Assembly (NCBI RefSeq): GCF_001905385.1
Contig: NZ_LIPF01000012.1
Location: 124,001-188,000, forward strand
DNA length: 64,000 bases
Direction of reading: 5' to 3'
Origin: Streptomyces sp. CB02414
GTDB taxonomy: Bacteria > Actinomycetota > Actinomycetes > Streptomycetales > Streptomycetaceae
Part shown: in pieces, positions 24,886 through 34,270 of the stretch
Position numbering within the stretch: position 1 is the first letter of the stretch
Layout: every line of letters starts with the position of its first letter
Translations under genes and position numbers: made by a program
Notes under the pieces: generated by a model
What the model saw: only the letters and a program-made list of their open reading frames with translations
Told to the model about the DNA's origin: nothing
Databases searched by the model: none

Positions 24886-25228
24886 CGTCCGGCTCCCGGG
24901 GTTCGGACGACGGGAGAGGGCGGTCCGCGGCGCAGTTGACGAACCTGGGGCCGGCTCATGTCCTTGTTCGCGTGGCCAACCATCGGAACTCGTCGCTCTC
25001 GAACAGTCGGCCGCACTGTTCATCGCCGCCGACACCGGACACTGCTACGTCGACACCGTGTTCGCCAGATACGGGGAGGCGTCCCGGATCGAGGACCTTG
25101 GCCCACGACAGGTCCGCGGCACGGACGAACTGGCGCTCCCGTGGTCACGCATGGACTGGAACGGGTCGGCCGAGGCGGTCCTCGGGTAGGGCGTCCCGTC
25201 CCGCCCCGGCGGCTGGCGACGACGTGCC
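24886..25228. other. Debris with one unrecognised C-terminal fragment
   Basis: 343 bases. On the plus strand a frame at about 24962-25189 reads ...SELVALEQSAALFIAADTGH, continues YVDTVFARYGEASRIEDLG and ends EAVLG before TAG at 25187. It has coding-like composition but no start codon or ribosome site, so it looks like the end of a lost gene. The family is not recognised. Nothing else is seen. Confidence 0.35.
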
Positions 25229-25545
25229 TCAACGCTCCTCGTAGGGGTCCGCCGGTTCGGCGATCGGCCGGGCGTCCGTGGCGTCCAGTACCGGGGGCCA
25301 GGCGGCCGCCGAGCCGGCCGCGCAGCACGCCTCCCGCAGCCGGATCACGTACCAGGTGCCGTCGTCGTCGCGGGTGACGAAGCCGGTGAGCCGCACCGTG
25401 CGGTCCCGCAGCGACTAGCCGCTGTCGTACGCGGCCCGGGAACCGAACTCGGCCAGGCCCAGCTCCACCGGGTCACCGGCGGGCGGTGCGGGGAACGTGC
25501 CGACGAACTCCTCGGCGCGCCCGTCCTCTTCGCGCGCCGCACTGT
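25229..25545 (-). pseudogene. Fragment of a UPF0703/TIGR03943 (YcgQ-like) permease-subunit gene
   Basis: Minus-strand frame reading EEFVGTFPAPPAGDPVELGL, RAAYDSG, an in-frame TAG (25415-25417), then SLRDRTVRLTGFVTRDDDGTWY, REACCAAG and a final IAEPADPYEER before TGA at 25229. The order [PAxDP..L..F..RA..D]-[GRTVRLTGFVT]-[WYxxRL..xCCAA]-[NPY end] is that of the C-terminal domain of UPF0703 proteins. These partner a COG0701 permease and are often Zur-linked (recall). The N-terminal membrane half is gone, an in-frame stop is present, and about 30 residues after CCAA are deleted. Gene decay, not a working gene. Confidence 0.6.
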
Positions 25546-25567
25546 GGGAACCCAGCGCCGGAGGTGG

Positions 25568-26069
25568 GAACCCAAGCCGGGGCACGTCGTACGGCACGGC
25601 GGCAGGACGGTGCTGATCACTGACGGCACGGGCGAGGTGAACATTTTCGACCCCGCCGAGCTGGCCGGAGGCGAGCAGCCGAAGACGCGGAGTCACACTT
25701 CTGCCGAACAGGCGGGCAGCGACGTCTCCCCGATCCTCCTGGGCGATCACAAGACCGACCCGGAGGCGGAGCTGGAGCGGCCGACCCGCATCTCGCTGAT
25801 CGACACCCGCACGGCGGAGATGAGGCTGGTCGACCTCGGCACCAGCTACTCCTTCCGCTCCCTCGCCCGCGGCCCGCACGGGGAGGCCCTCGTGCTCGGC
25901 ACCAACGGCGTCCTGCACGTCATCGACCCGGAGACCGGAAAGGTCGAGAAGAAGATCGACGCGGTCGGCGACTGGACGGAACCACGACCTGGACTCGGGC
26001 GAGAAGGTGACGTCCGTGACGCTGCCGAAGGGCACCAACGAACTGTCCGGGACGGTGGCCGGTCACTGA
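25568..26069 (+). pseudogene. Remnant of an AztD-type zinc metallochaperone gene
   Basis: Plus-strand blocks match the beta-propeller protein AztD as I recall it in Streptomyces. Block 1 is PKPGHVVRHGGRTVLITDGTG...FDPAELAGG. Block 2, after an internal deletion, is AGSDVSPILLGDHKTDPEAE..RPTRISLIDTRTAEMRLVDLGTSY...VLHVIDPETGKVEKKIDAVG. Block 3, in another frame after 25980, is HDLDSGEKVTSVTLPKGTNE and ends SGTVAGH before TGA at 26067. The signal peptide, first half and middle are missing and a frameshift separates blocks 2 and 3. AztD delivers zinc to the AztC binding protein, so this fits the zinc theme of the island. Confidence 0.65.
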
Positions 26070-26111
26070 CGCGTCCCGCCCCGGGAGCTCCCAGAGTGGC
26101 CCGAGGGAAAG

Positions 26112-26140
26112 CGCCCGCCGGACCCGTGTTCCGGCGGGCG
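26112..26140. terminator. Terminator after the aztD-like remnant
   Basis: 11-bp stem CGCCCGCCGGA / TCCGGCGGGCG with a 7-base loop, then TTCCGTTCT. It lies 42 bp past the remnant's stop codon and was presumably its terminator. Confidence 0.75.
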
Positions 26141-26404
26141 TTCCGTTCTGCCCACCTCCCCGCCCTCACCCGGCCACCGGTGAGGTCCGGCGTACCCTCC
26201 GGAGCCGAACGCGACAGCCACCCACCACCCGGCAGGCCAGGTACACGGCGAACGAGATCGTCGTAACGTACGGGCTGATGGGGATCGAGCCCCCGAGCGG
26301 AGGAGAGTGCCGCCCTCGACGGACACGACGGCGACAACCACGCTGAGCTGGTGTATGAGCACGGGGGACGCGGTGACTCCGGCTCGCCGGGGCGCGGGCA
26401 CGGT
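26141..26404. other. Non-coding debris upstream of the Zur-like gene end
   Basis: 264 bases. On the minus strand two hydrophobic stretches are visible in different frames (VLIHQLSVVVAVVSVEGG and ISPYVTTISFAVYLACRVVG), as if from a broken membrane-protein gene. The family cannot be fixed. No intact gene is present. Confidence 0.3.
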
Positions 26405-26866
26405 TCAGGTGTGCTGCTCCGCGCGGGCCGGGGCGGTCCGGCCGGGGTGACACCCGTTGCAGACGCCGGTCAGTTCCACCGTGTGCTCGACTTCGGTGAA
26501 GCCCATGACCTCGCCGAGCTTCTCCGCCCAGCTCTCAACCGCACTCGCCTCGACCTCGGCGCTGAGGCCGCATTCGCGGCAGACGAGATAGTGGCGGTGA
26601 CCGCCGTCGGGTCTGGGCCGGTACAGCCGCTCGCCGCTCTTCTCGCGCACGACGTCGACCTGCCCGGAGCGGTCGAGGGCGTGCAGCGTGCGGTACACCG
26701 TGGTCAGGCCGATGGTGATGCCGTCGACCTCCAGTGCCTCGTGCAAGTCCTGGGCGGAGGTGAATCCGGCTCGCTGTTGCAGGGCGCTCATGACCGCCGT
26801 CCGCTGCCGTGTCGTGCGCAGTGGCACCTGCATCCGGGTTGCTGATGTCTCGCTCAGTCCGCCCAC
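26405..26866 (-). CDS. zur: Fur-family zinc regulator, Zur-like
   Basis: 153 residues. DNA-binding winged helix with TRQRTAVMSALQ (about 20-31) and GLTTVYRTLHALDRSGQVDVVR (about 53-74), metal-binding core RPDGGHRHYLVCRECGLSAEVE and a second CNGC near the C-terminus. These four cysteines form the structural zinc site; H and E residues give the sensory sites. It resembles S. coelicolor Zur (YRTL..L..AGEVDVLR, HLVCRVCGK, VEHTVE) more than iron Fur or nickel Nur. GTG 26866 touches GGGGAG; ATG 26833 is an alternative start. A Zur-box-like palindrome 19 bp upstream suggests self-repression. Probably a second Zur beside the housekeeping one. Confidence 0.85.
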   Translation of the reverse strand: MGGLSETSATRMQVPLRTTRQRTAVMSALQQRAGFTSAQDLHEALEVDGITIGLTTVYRTLHALDRSGQVDVVREKSGERLYRPRPDGGHRHYLVCRECGLSAEVEASAVESWAEKLGEVMGFTEVEHTVELTGVCNGCHPGRTAPARAEQHT

Positions 26867-26884
26867 CTCCCCTGGGTATCGGGC

Positions 26885-26901
26885 ATGGTAATCATTTCCA
26901 T
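26885..26901. promoter_or_regulatory. Putative Zur box upstream of the zur-like gene
   Basis: ATGGTAATCATTTCCAT, an imperfect 17-bp palindrome with the AATCATT core of actinobacterial Zur sites (consensus near TGAAAATGATTTTCA). It lies directly before the zur-like start and 141 bp before the divergent ferredoxin gene. Confidence 0.7.
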
Positions 26902-26969
26902 CACGGATTCAAAGGATGTCGAGGGTCGGCGAGTGCGGTGCGAGGGCGGGGCTTCGGGAGTTATTGAAT

Positions 26970-26986
26970 ATGGAAGTCGTTACCGA
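26970..26986. promoter_or_regulatory. Weaker Zur-box-like site before the ferredoxin operon
   Basis: ATGGAAGTCGTTACCGA, matching the reverse complement of the 26885 site (ATGGAAATGATTACCAT) at 12 of 17 positions. It lies 56 bp upstream of the ferredoxin ATG, where a repressor would block the promoter. The match is partial. Confidence 0.45.
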
Positions 26987-27041
26987 CTAATGTCGGACTG
27001 TCGCACAGGCGCCCCACGTGGGCGACAGGGGAGGGGCCCTC

Positions 27042-27263
27042 ATGACCTTGGCACGACAGGCGTCCGGAGCCGGGAAGATCGGCGTGGAGCGCGACCGGTG
27101 TGTGGGTGCGGGGCAGTGCGTGCTCGCCGCGCCGACGGTGTTCGACCAGGACGAGGAGGAAGGACTCGTACTCGTCCTGGACGACGAGCCTTCCGCGTCC
27201 GTTGCCGACGCCGTGCGTGAAGCGGTGTGGGCCTGCCCGTCGGGTGCTCTCACCCTGCGGTGA
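27042..27263 (+). CDS. [3Fe-4S] ferredoxin (P450 partner type)
   Basis: 73 residues from ATG 27042, preceded by GGGGAGGGG. Single-cluster pattern: IGVERDRCVGAGQCVLAAP (Cys-x5-Cys) and ACPSGAL (third Cys), with Ala/Gly in place of the fourth ligand. This is the SoyB/FdxD type that passes electrons to cytochromes P450. The matching P450 is at 49761-51029 in the same cluster. It heads the transport operon as in the S. coelicolor coelibactin locus. Confidence 0.9.
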   Translation: MTLARQASGAGKIGVERDRCVGAGQCVLAAPTVFDQDEEEGLVLVLDDEPSASVADAVREAVWACPSGALTLR

Positions 27264-27387
27264 CCTGTGGGCCCGCGCCGCCGGGAGGGGCGGATGCGGT
27301 CGAAACCGCGGAACCCTCGCTGAGGGCGCCCCGGCTCCCGGATCACTCAGCGAACGTCATCAGCTCAGCAGAACGTCAAGGAGACGC

Positions 27388-28974
27388 ATGTCCAGACAGA
27401 TCGACCGTCGTGCCTTCCTCCGCCGAGGTGCGGCGGCAGCAGGGGCCCTGGCGGTGGGCCCCGGCCTGCTGGCGGCGTGCTCCACCGACGAGGCCGGCAC
27501 CGACGCTAAGGCCGGGGACGGTTCCTCGTCCCGCTCGGGCGGCACACTCCGGGCCGCCTTCGTCGGAGGCGGTGCCGCCGAGTCGCTCGACTTCTTCAAC
27601 GGCCCCTCCGCATTGGACCTGGTGCGTGCCCGCGCCTGGCACGGCACCCTCGGCAACCTGGACCCCAACGGTCCCGACGGGGTGCGCTACGGCGTGCTCA
27701 AGGGCATCGACATCTCCGACGACCTGTCGGCCTACACCCTGCACGTGCGGCCCGGCGTCCGCTTCACTGACGGCTCCACGCTGACCGCCGCCGACGTCCT
27801 GCACTCGCTCAGCGGTCTCGCGGCCCGGAGCAAACTGCCCGTGTACCGGCTCGCCGCCGCCAACTTCGACCTCGCGCACGCCAGGGCCGAGGGCGACCTG
27901 AAGGTCGTACTGCCCACGCTGAGGCCCATCGCCGACGGCCGCATGATCCTCTGTCAGGGCAACTTCCTCGTCGTCAAGGACGGCACCGAGACCTTCCGCA
28001 AGGACATGCCCAGCTGCGGGCCCTTCCGGCTGACCGAGTTCAGCGCCGGCCAGGGTTCGGCGTTCGAGCGCTACGACGACCACTACGGGCACGTGCCGCG
28101 CCTGGACGGCCTGGAGCTGCGGTCGATCGCGGACTCGACCGCCAGGGCCGGTGCGCTCACCAGCGGTGAGATCGACTTCGCCCACGACCTGTCCCCCGTC
28201 ACGGCGCGCACGCTCGGCGACAACGAGAAGGTCGAACTCGCCCCGACCGAGAGCCCCTACGTCGTCGGCCTGTCGTTCCAGATGAACATGAGCGCCAAGC
28301 CCTTCGACGACCCCCGGGTGCGGGAGGCGTTCAAGCTCGCCGTCGACCGGCAGGCCATGGTGAAGACGGTCTTCTACGGCAACGCCCAGGTCGGCAACGA
28401 CCTCCCCTCCATGGGCTTCCCCGACTACGCCGAGGGCCTGCCCCAGCGCGCCCACGACCCGGAGCGGGCACGCGCGCTGCTCAAGGAGGCCGGGGCCGAC
28501 GGCATGAAGGTGACGCTGACGACCGGTCCGGAGACGCCGGGCATGGTGGAGCTGGCCACGCTCTTCGTCGAGGACCTCAAGAAGATCGGCGTGAGGGCGT
28601 CGGTCCGGGAGCTGCCCGCGGGACAGCTCTACGCGGACTTCCCGGCGTACGCGGCGCTGCCGCTGGCCGGGTCGTACCAGATGCCCATCCCCGCCCTGTC
28701 GACGTATCAGATGAGCACGGCGGGGGGATCCCCGTCGGCGTTCGGCTGGAAGGAGTCCGCCACCGACAGCCTCGTCGCCAAGGCTCGTGCGGAGAGCGAC
28801 CGGGCCGAGGCGAGGAGGCTGGGCGCCCAGGCGCAGCGCACGCGCTGGGAGGACGGCAACCAGGTGCTGCCGGTCTTCAAACCGAACCTGAACGCCCAGG
28901 CCAAGGGTGTCACCGGGATCCGCGACGACCTCTTCGAGCAGTTCCCCGGCTTCTCCCGGGCGTCGCTCGCGTGA
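27388..28974 (+). CDS. Lipoprotein, solute-binding protein family 5 (peptide/nickel type)
   Basis: 528 residues from ATG 27388 (AAGGAG upstream). The signal peptide carries a twin-arginine motif (DRRAFLRRGAAA) and a lipobox (LLAAC, about residues 27-31), so it is exported and lipid-anchored. The mature protein has the SBP_bac_5 features: GGTLRAAFVGGGAAESLDFF, SAYTLHVRPGVRFTDGSTLTAADV, DDPRVREAFKLAVDRQAMV and PERARALLKEAGADG. Oligopeptide, nickel and metallophore binders share this fold; here it probably captures the loaded coelibactin-type chelate. First gene of a DppABCDF-like set overlapping the permease gene by four bases. Confidence 0.9.
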   Translation: MSRQIDRRAFLRRGAAAAGALAVGPGLLAACSTDEAGTDAKAGDGSSSRSGGTLRAAFVGGGAAESLDFFNGPSALDLVRARAWHGTLGNLDPNGPDGVRYGVLKGIDISDDLSAYTLHVRPGVRFTDGSTLTAADVLHSLSGLAARSKLPVYRLAAANFDLAHARAEGDLKVVLPTLRPIADGRMILCQGNFLVVKDGTETFRKDMPSCGPFRLTEFSAGQGSAFERYDDHYGHVPRLDGLELRSIADSTARAGALTSGEIDFAHDLSPVTARTLGDNEKVELAPTESPYVVGLSFQMNMSAKPFDDPRVREAFKLAVDRQAMVKTVFYGNAQVGNDLPSMGFPDYAEGLPQRAHDPERARALLKEAGADGMKVTLTTGPETPGMVELATLFVEDLKKIGVRASVRELPAGQLYADFPAYAALPLAGSYQMPIPALSTYQMSTAGGSPSAFGWKESATDSLVAKARAESDRAEARRLGAQAQRTRWEDGNQVLPVFKPNLNAQAKGVTGIRDDLFEQFPGFSRASLA

Positions 28975-29918
28975 GCCTGGTCGCCTTCGCCGGCCGCCGT
29001 CTCGCGGGGGCGGCCGTGCTGCTCGTCCTGCTGTCGGCGGTGATCTTCGCGGCCACGGCGGTCCTCCCCGGGGACGCCGTGAGCGCGGTGGCGGGCGTGG
29101 ACGCCTCCGAGGCGCAGCGCGCCGACGTCCGGGCCGAACTCGGCCTCGACCGCCCTGCCGCCGCGCGGTACGCGGACTGGGTGGCGGGCGCGGTCCGCGG
29201 GGACCTGGGCCGTGGTTTCGTGGGCGACCGTCCGGTCACCGATGTCCTGGCGACCCGTCTGCCGAACAGCCTGCTCCTCGCCGGACTCACCCTCGCGGTC
29301 ACCGCGCCGCTCGCCACACTGCTGGGCCTGTGGACCGGCCTGCGGAGCGGCGCCGGGGACCGGATCGTCTCGACGGCCGCCCAGACCCTGGCGGCCGTAC
29401 CGGAGTTCGTCGTGGCCGCCTTGCTTGTCGCCGTACTGGCCGTGTGGCTGGAGATCCTGCCGCGGGTCTCCGTCGTCCCGCTGGGCGGCACACCGCTCGA
29501 CGTGCCGCACGCGCTGATCCTGCCCGTGCTGACGCTCAGCGCGGTCGGTCTCGCGGTGGCCACCAGGCTGCTGAGGGCCTCCGTCGCCGATGCCGCGGCC
29601 ACCCCGTACTGCGAGGCCGCACGACTCAACGGAGTGCGTGGAGTGAGGCTCGCCGTCCGGCACATCCTGCCCAACGCCGCGGCGCCCGCCGTCCAGGCGC
29701 TCACCCTCACCACGGGAGCACTGGTGGGATCGGCGGTGGTGGTGGAGAACGTCTTCGACTATCCGGGCATCGGCCGGGAGCTGCAACTGGCCGTAGCGGC
29801 CCGCGACATACCCATGGTGCAGGGCATCGCCACCGCCCTCGCCGGGGTGATGCTCCTCGTGCTGCTGACGGGGGACATCTGTGCGCGGCTGCTCGGCGCA
29901 CGGGAAGGACACCGATGA
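28971..29918 (+). CDS. ABC permease, DppB/NikB type
   Basis: 315 residues, GTG start overlapping the binding-protein stop. Six TM helices. The N-terminal helix and first periplasmic loop are of DppB type (VLPGDAVSAV...RAELGLDRPAAARYADWV). The EAA loop is EAARLNGVRGVRLAVRHILPNAA (about 218-240), where the ATPase docks. It forms a channel with the next gene. Confidence 0.92.
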   Translation: MSLVAFAGRRLAGAAVLLVLLSAVIFAATAVLPGDAVSAVAGVDASEAQRADVRAELGLDRPAAARYADWVAGAVRGDLGRGFVGDRPVTDVLATRLPNSLLLAGLTLAVTAPLATLLGLWTGLRSGAGDRIVSTAAQTLAAVPEFVVAALLVAVLAVWLEILPRVSVVPLGGTPLDVPHALILPVLTLSAVGLAVATRLLRASVADAAATPYCEAARLNGVRGVRLAVRHILPNAAAPAVQALTLTTGALVGSAVVVENVFDYPGIGRELQLAVAARDIPMVQGIATALAGVMLLVLLTGDICARLLGAREGHR

Positions 29919-30778
29919 TGACGACGGTCCTCACACCGTGGGCGAGACGGACACGTACCCGTGGGCCGGGCACGCCCCGGCGCCGCAGGCCGCCGCTGCT
30001 CACCGGCGCGGGCACACTGCTCGTCCTCCTGGTCGCGCTGGCCGGTCCGCTGCTCGCCCCGCACAGCCCCACTGCGCAGCTGGCCGCCCCCTTCCAGCAA
30101 CCCGACGGACGGTTCCTGCTCGGCACCGACGTGCTGGGGCGGGACGTGGCGAGCCGGGTGCTCGCCGGGGGCCGCACGATCGTGCTCACCGCCCTGGCCG
30201 GCACGGTTGCCGCCGGAGCGGTCGGCATCACCGCCGGTGTCCTGGCGGCCCTGGCCTCGCGCCGGCTGGGCGACCTGCTGCTCCGCTGCGTGGACGCCTT
30301 GGCCGTTCTACCCGCCCTGCTGGTCGTCCTCGTCCTCGCCGCCGGTTTCCCCGGCAGTCACACCGCCCTGGTGGCCTCGGTCGCTCTGGCCACCGTCCCG
30401 TTCTCCACGCGTGTGCTGCGGGCCGCCGCCGACACGGTGCTTTCCAGCGGGTACGTCGAGGCCGCGCTGGCCCGCGGCGACACCCGGTGGGCCGTACTCC
30501 GCCACGACGTGCTGCCTAACATCGCCGGACCGGCTCTCACGGACACGGCGCTCCGTCTGGTCGCCTCCCTGCACCTCGCCGCCACCGCGGGATTCCTAGG
30601 ACTCGGACCGGGCGGGGCTGCTCCCGACTGGGGGCGCATGGTGAGTGAGAACGTGCCGGGCGCGACGCTGGCCGCCGCGCCGTTCCTCGCTCCGGCGCTG
30701 ATGCTGGTGCTGCTGTCGGTCTGTGCCGGCCTGCTGGCCGGGCGGCTGGCGGACACGGTGGGGCGGGGTGCCGGATGA
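29915..30778 (+). CDS. ABC permease, DppC/NikC type
   Basis: 287 residues from ATG 29915 (ATGA overlap with the previous stop). Basic N-terminus, TM1 at about 29-48, then the DppC-type PHSPTAQL...FLLGTDVLGRDVASRVLAGGR. EAA loop is EAALARGDTRWAVLRHDVLPN (about 182-202). Pairs with the upstream permease; overlaps the ATPase gene by four bases. Confidence 0.92.
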   Translation: MMTTVLTPWARRTRTRGPGTPRRRRPPLLTGAGTLLVLLVALAGPLLAPHSPTAQLAAPFQQPDGRFLLGTDVLGRDVASRVLAGGRTIVLTALAGTVAAGAVGITAGVLAALASRRLGDLLLRCVDALAVLPALLVVLVLAAGFPGSHTALVASVALATVPFSTRVLRAAADTVLSSGYVEAALARGDTRWAVLRHDVLPNIAGPALTDTALRLVASLHLAATAGFLGLGPGGAAPDWGRMVSENVPGATLAAAPFLAPALMLVLLSVCAGLLAGRLADTVGRGAG

Positions 30779-32352
30779 CCGGCCGCGCGACGCCCCGGCC
30801 GCGGGCCGCCGAGCCACTGGCCGAGATCAGCGGGCTGACCCTGGGCCCGGTGGCGGGAGGACCGCCCGTCCTGCGCGACGCCTGCCTCTCGCTGCCGGCC
30901 GGGCAGGTGCTCGGAGTCGTCGGCCGGTCGGGATCGGGCAAGAGCAGTCTGGCGTACGGCCTGCTCGGGCATGTGCGTACGGGCCTGGAGGTCCGCGCCG
31001 GGACGGTCCGGGTCGCCGGCCTCGATCCCTTCGACCGGTCGGACGCCCGTCGGCTGCGTGGCCGGGTGGTGTCCTTCCTCGGGCAGGACCCGGCCTCCGC
31101 GCTGAATCCCGCGTTACGCATCGGCGGCCAGATCGCCGAGGCGGTACGGCTGCGCTCGCCGGTGAAGGACAGGGACGCTGTCCGTGCGGGGGTCGGTGAA
31201 CTTCTGCTGTCCGTCAGGCTGCCGGCCGACCGGGAGTTCCTCGGGCGGCTGCCCGGGCAGGTGTCGGGAGGGCAGGCGCAGCGGGTCGCCCTCGCACTGG
31301 CGCTGGCGGGCCGGCCCAGGCTGCTGGTCCTCGACGAGCCCACCAGTGGCCTCGACCCGGTTCTGGCCGACGGGATGCGCGCCCTGCTGGCCGAGGTCCT
31401 GTGCCAGGGGGACCGTGCCGCACTGCTCGTCAGCCACGATCCGGCGTGGATCGGGTCGGTGGCCGACGACGTGGTCCGCCTCGAAGCGGGGCGGATCACC
31501 GGGCGAGGAGCACCGGTGGCGCCGTCGCCTCCGCGGTCCCGGGCTGCCCAGGACGGTGGGGCCCACCGCGAGGCCGCCCGCGTCACCGCCGCCGAACCCA
31601 CCGTCGCCGGTGCTCTCTCGGTGCGGCGACTGCACGCCGTCCACGGTCGGGTCCCCGTGCTGCACGACGTCTCCCTCACCGTCCCGGCGGGCTCCTGCAC
31701 CGCGGTCGTCGGGGCGTCGGGATCGGGCAAGACCACCCTCGCCCGCTGTCTCGCGGGGCTGCACCCGAAGGCGTCGGGGACTGTCGAGTGGTCCGGCACG
31801 GGCGGGAGCGCGGGGCGTGGGGCTCCGGTGCAACTCGTCGCGCAGGACGCCCGCGGTGCCCTCAACCCGCGCGAGTCCGTGGGCGCCGCGCTCACCCGTC
31901 CGCTCAGGGGAGTCGGGGGACTGCCGACGCGGGCCGCGTCCGACGAGGCGGTGCGGTTGCTCGGCCTGGTCGGGCTGGACACGGACGTACTGGGCCGTCG
32001 CCCGGGGGAGTTGTCCGGGGGACAGCGGCAACGCGTCGCGCTCGCCCGGACGCTGGCCGCCGAACCAAGTGTCCTCCTCTGCGACGAGATCACCTCGGCT
32101 CTCGACCCGGAGACCGCCGGCCAGGTTCTCGACCTGCTGGACTCCTTGCGGCTGACGTCCGGTCTGACCGTCGTCATGGTGACGCACGACCTCGAGGCAG
32201 CCGCTGCCCGCGCGGACCAGGTCGTCGTGCTGAACGCGGGCCGGGTGGTGGAAGCCGGGCGGGCCGGCCGCGTACTGGTGGACCCGGAGCATCCCGCCAC
32301 CCGGAACCTGCTCGCCGCTGAGGACGGTCCGGTCCTCACCGCACCCGAGTAG
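30775..32352 (+). CDS. Duplicated ABC ATPase (DppD-DppF fusion)
   Basis: 525 residues with two complete nucleotide-binding domains in one chain. NBD1 has Walker A GRSGSGKSS (about 47), signature VSGGQAQRVALALAL and Walker B LLVLDEPTSGLDP. NBD2 has Walker A GASGSGKTT (about 316), signature LSGGQRQRVALARTL and Walker B LLCDEITSALDP. In many peptide/nickel importers these are two proteins; here they are fused. Powers the two permeases. A terminator follows at 32386-32414. Confidence 0.92.
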   Translation: MTGRATPRPRAAEPLAEISGLTLGPVAGGPPVLRDACLSLPAGQVLGVVGRSGSGKSSLAYGLLGHVRTGLEVRAGTVRVAGLDPFDRSDARRLRGRVVSFLGQDPASALNPALRIGGQIAEAVRLRSPVKDRDAVRAGVGELLLSVRLPADREFLGRLPGQVSGGQAQRVALALALAGRPRLLVLDEPTSGLDPVLADGMRALLAEVLCQGDRAALLVSHDPAWIGSVADDVVRLEAGRITGRGAPVAPSPPRSRAAQDGGAHREAARVTAAEPTVAGALSVRRLHAVHGRVPVLHDVSLTVPAGSCTAVVGASGSGKTTLARCLAGLHPKASGTVEWSGTGGSAGRGAPVQLVAQDARGALNPRESVGAALTRPLRGVGGLPTRAASDEAVRLLGLVGLDTDVLGRRPGELSGGQRQRVALARTLAAEPSVLLCDEITSALDPETAGQVLDLLDSLRLTSGLTVVMVTHDLEAAAARADQVVVLNAGRVVEAGRAGRVLVDPEHPATRNLLAAEDGPVLTAPE

Positions 32353-32385
32353 GCGCGGGTGCGGTGCCTCTTACGGTGGGCAGGC

Positions 32386-32414
32386 GGGGCACCCGTCCTG
32401 GCGACGGGTGCCCC
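32386..32414. terminator. Terminator between convergent ABC ATPase and AMP-ligase genes
   Basis: 12-bp perfect stem GGGGCACCCGTC / GACGGGTGCCCC with a 5-base loop, lying between the stops at 32352 and 32428. Confidence 0.85.
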
Positions 32415-32427
32415 TGCACGCCCAGCG

Positions 32428-34092
<1,665 letters not shown>

Positions 34093-34163
34093 GGGGTTCT
34101 GCCTCTCGTTTTCGGGCCTCGGGATCTGGCGTCGAGGTCCCTTGTGTGACTACGATGTGAAGT

Positions 34164-34186
34164 ATAGAAATGATAATCATTTCTAT
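34164..34186. promoter_or_regulatory. Perfect Zur box between the ligase and NRPS genes
   Basis: 23-bp palindrome with 11-bp perfect arms: ATAGAAATGAT, central A, ATCATTTCTAT. It contains the GAAATGATAATCATTTC core of streptomycete Zur sites. It lies 72 bp before the ligase start and 85 bp before the first NRPS, positioned to control both. In S. coelicolor Zur represses the coelibactin genes through a site in this intergenic region (established). Confidence 0.9.
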
Positions 34187-34270
34187 CTAGAGTGTTTGCG
34201 GCCCTCTCCCCGAAGCCCGGCCTCGGCACAGTCACCCCGCCTGCCCCCCTCCGACCGGAAGGTCCCCGCA

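Noticed and set aside
25544..26266. Intact 240-aa protein
   Set aside because: Frame leaves the AztD-like sequence near 25980 and continues in nonsense; the true C-terminus is in another frame.
26405..26866. Iron regulator Fur or nickel regulator Nur
   Set aside because: Sequence and the context of zinc-free ribosomal proteins and Zur-type boxes fit Zur better, though phylogeny was not run.
27388..32352. Nickel or oligopeptide importer unrelated to the metallophore cluster
   Set aside because: The fold allows it, but the genes lie between the ferredoxin and the AMP ligase and match the coelibactin locus order, so chelate uptake is favoured.
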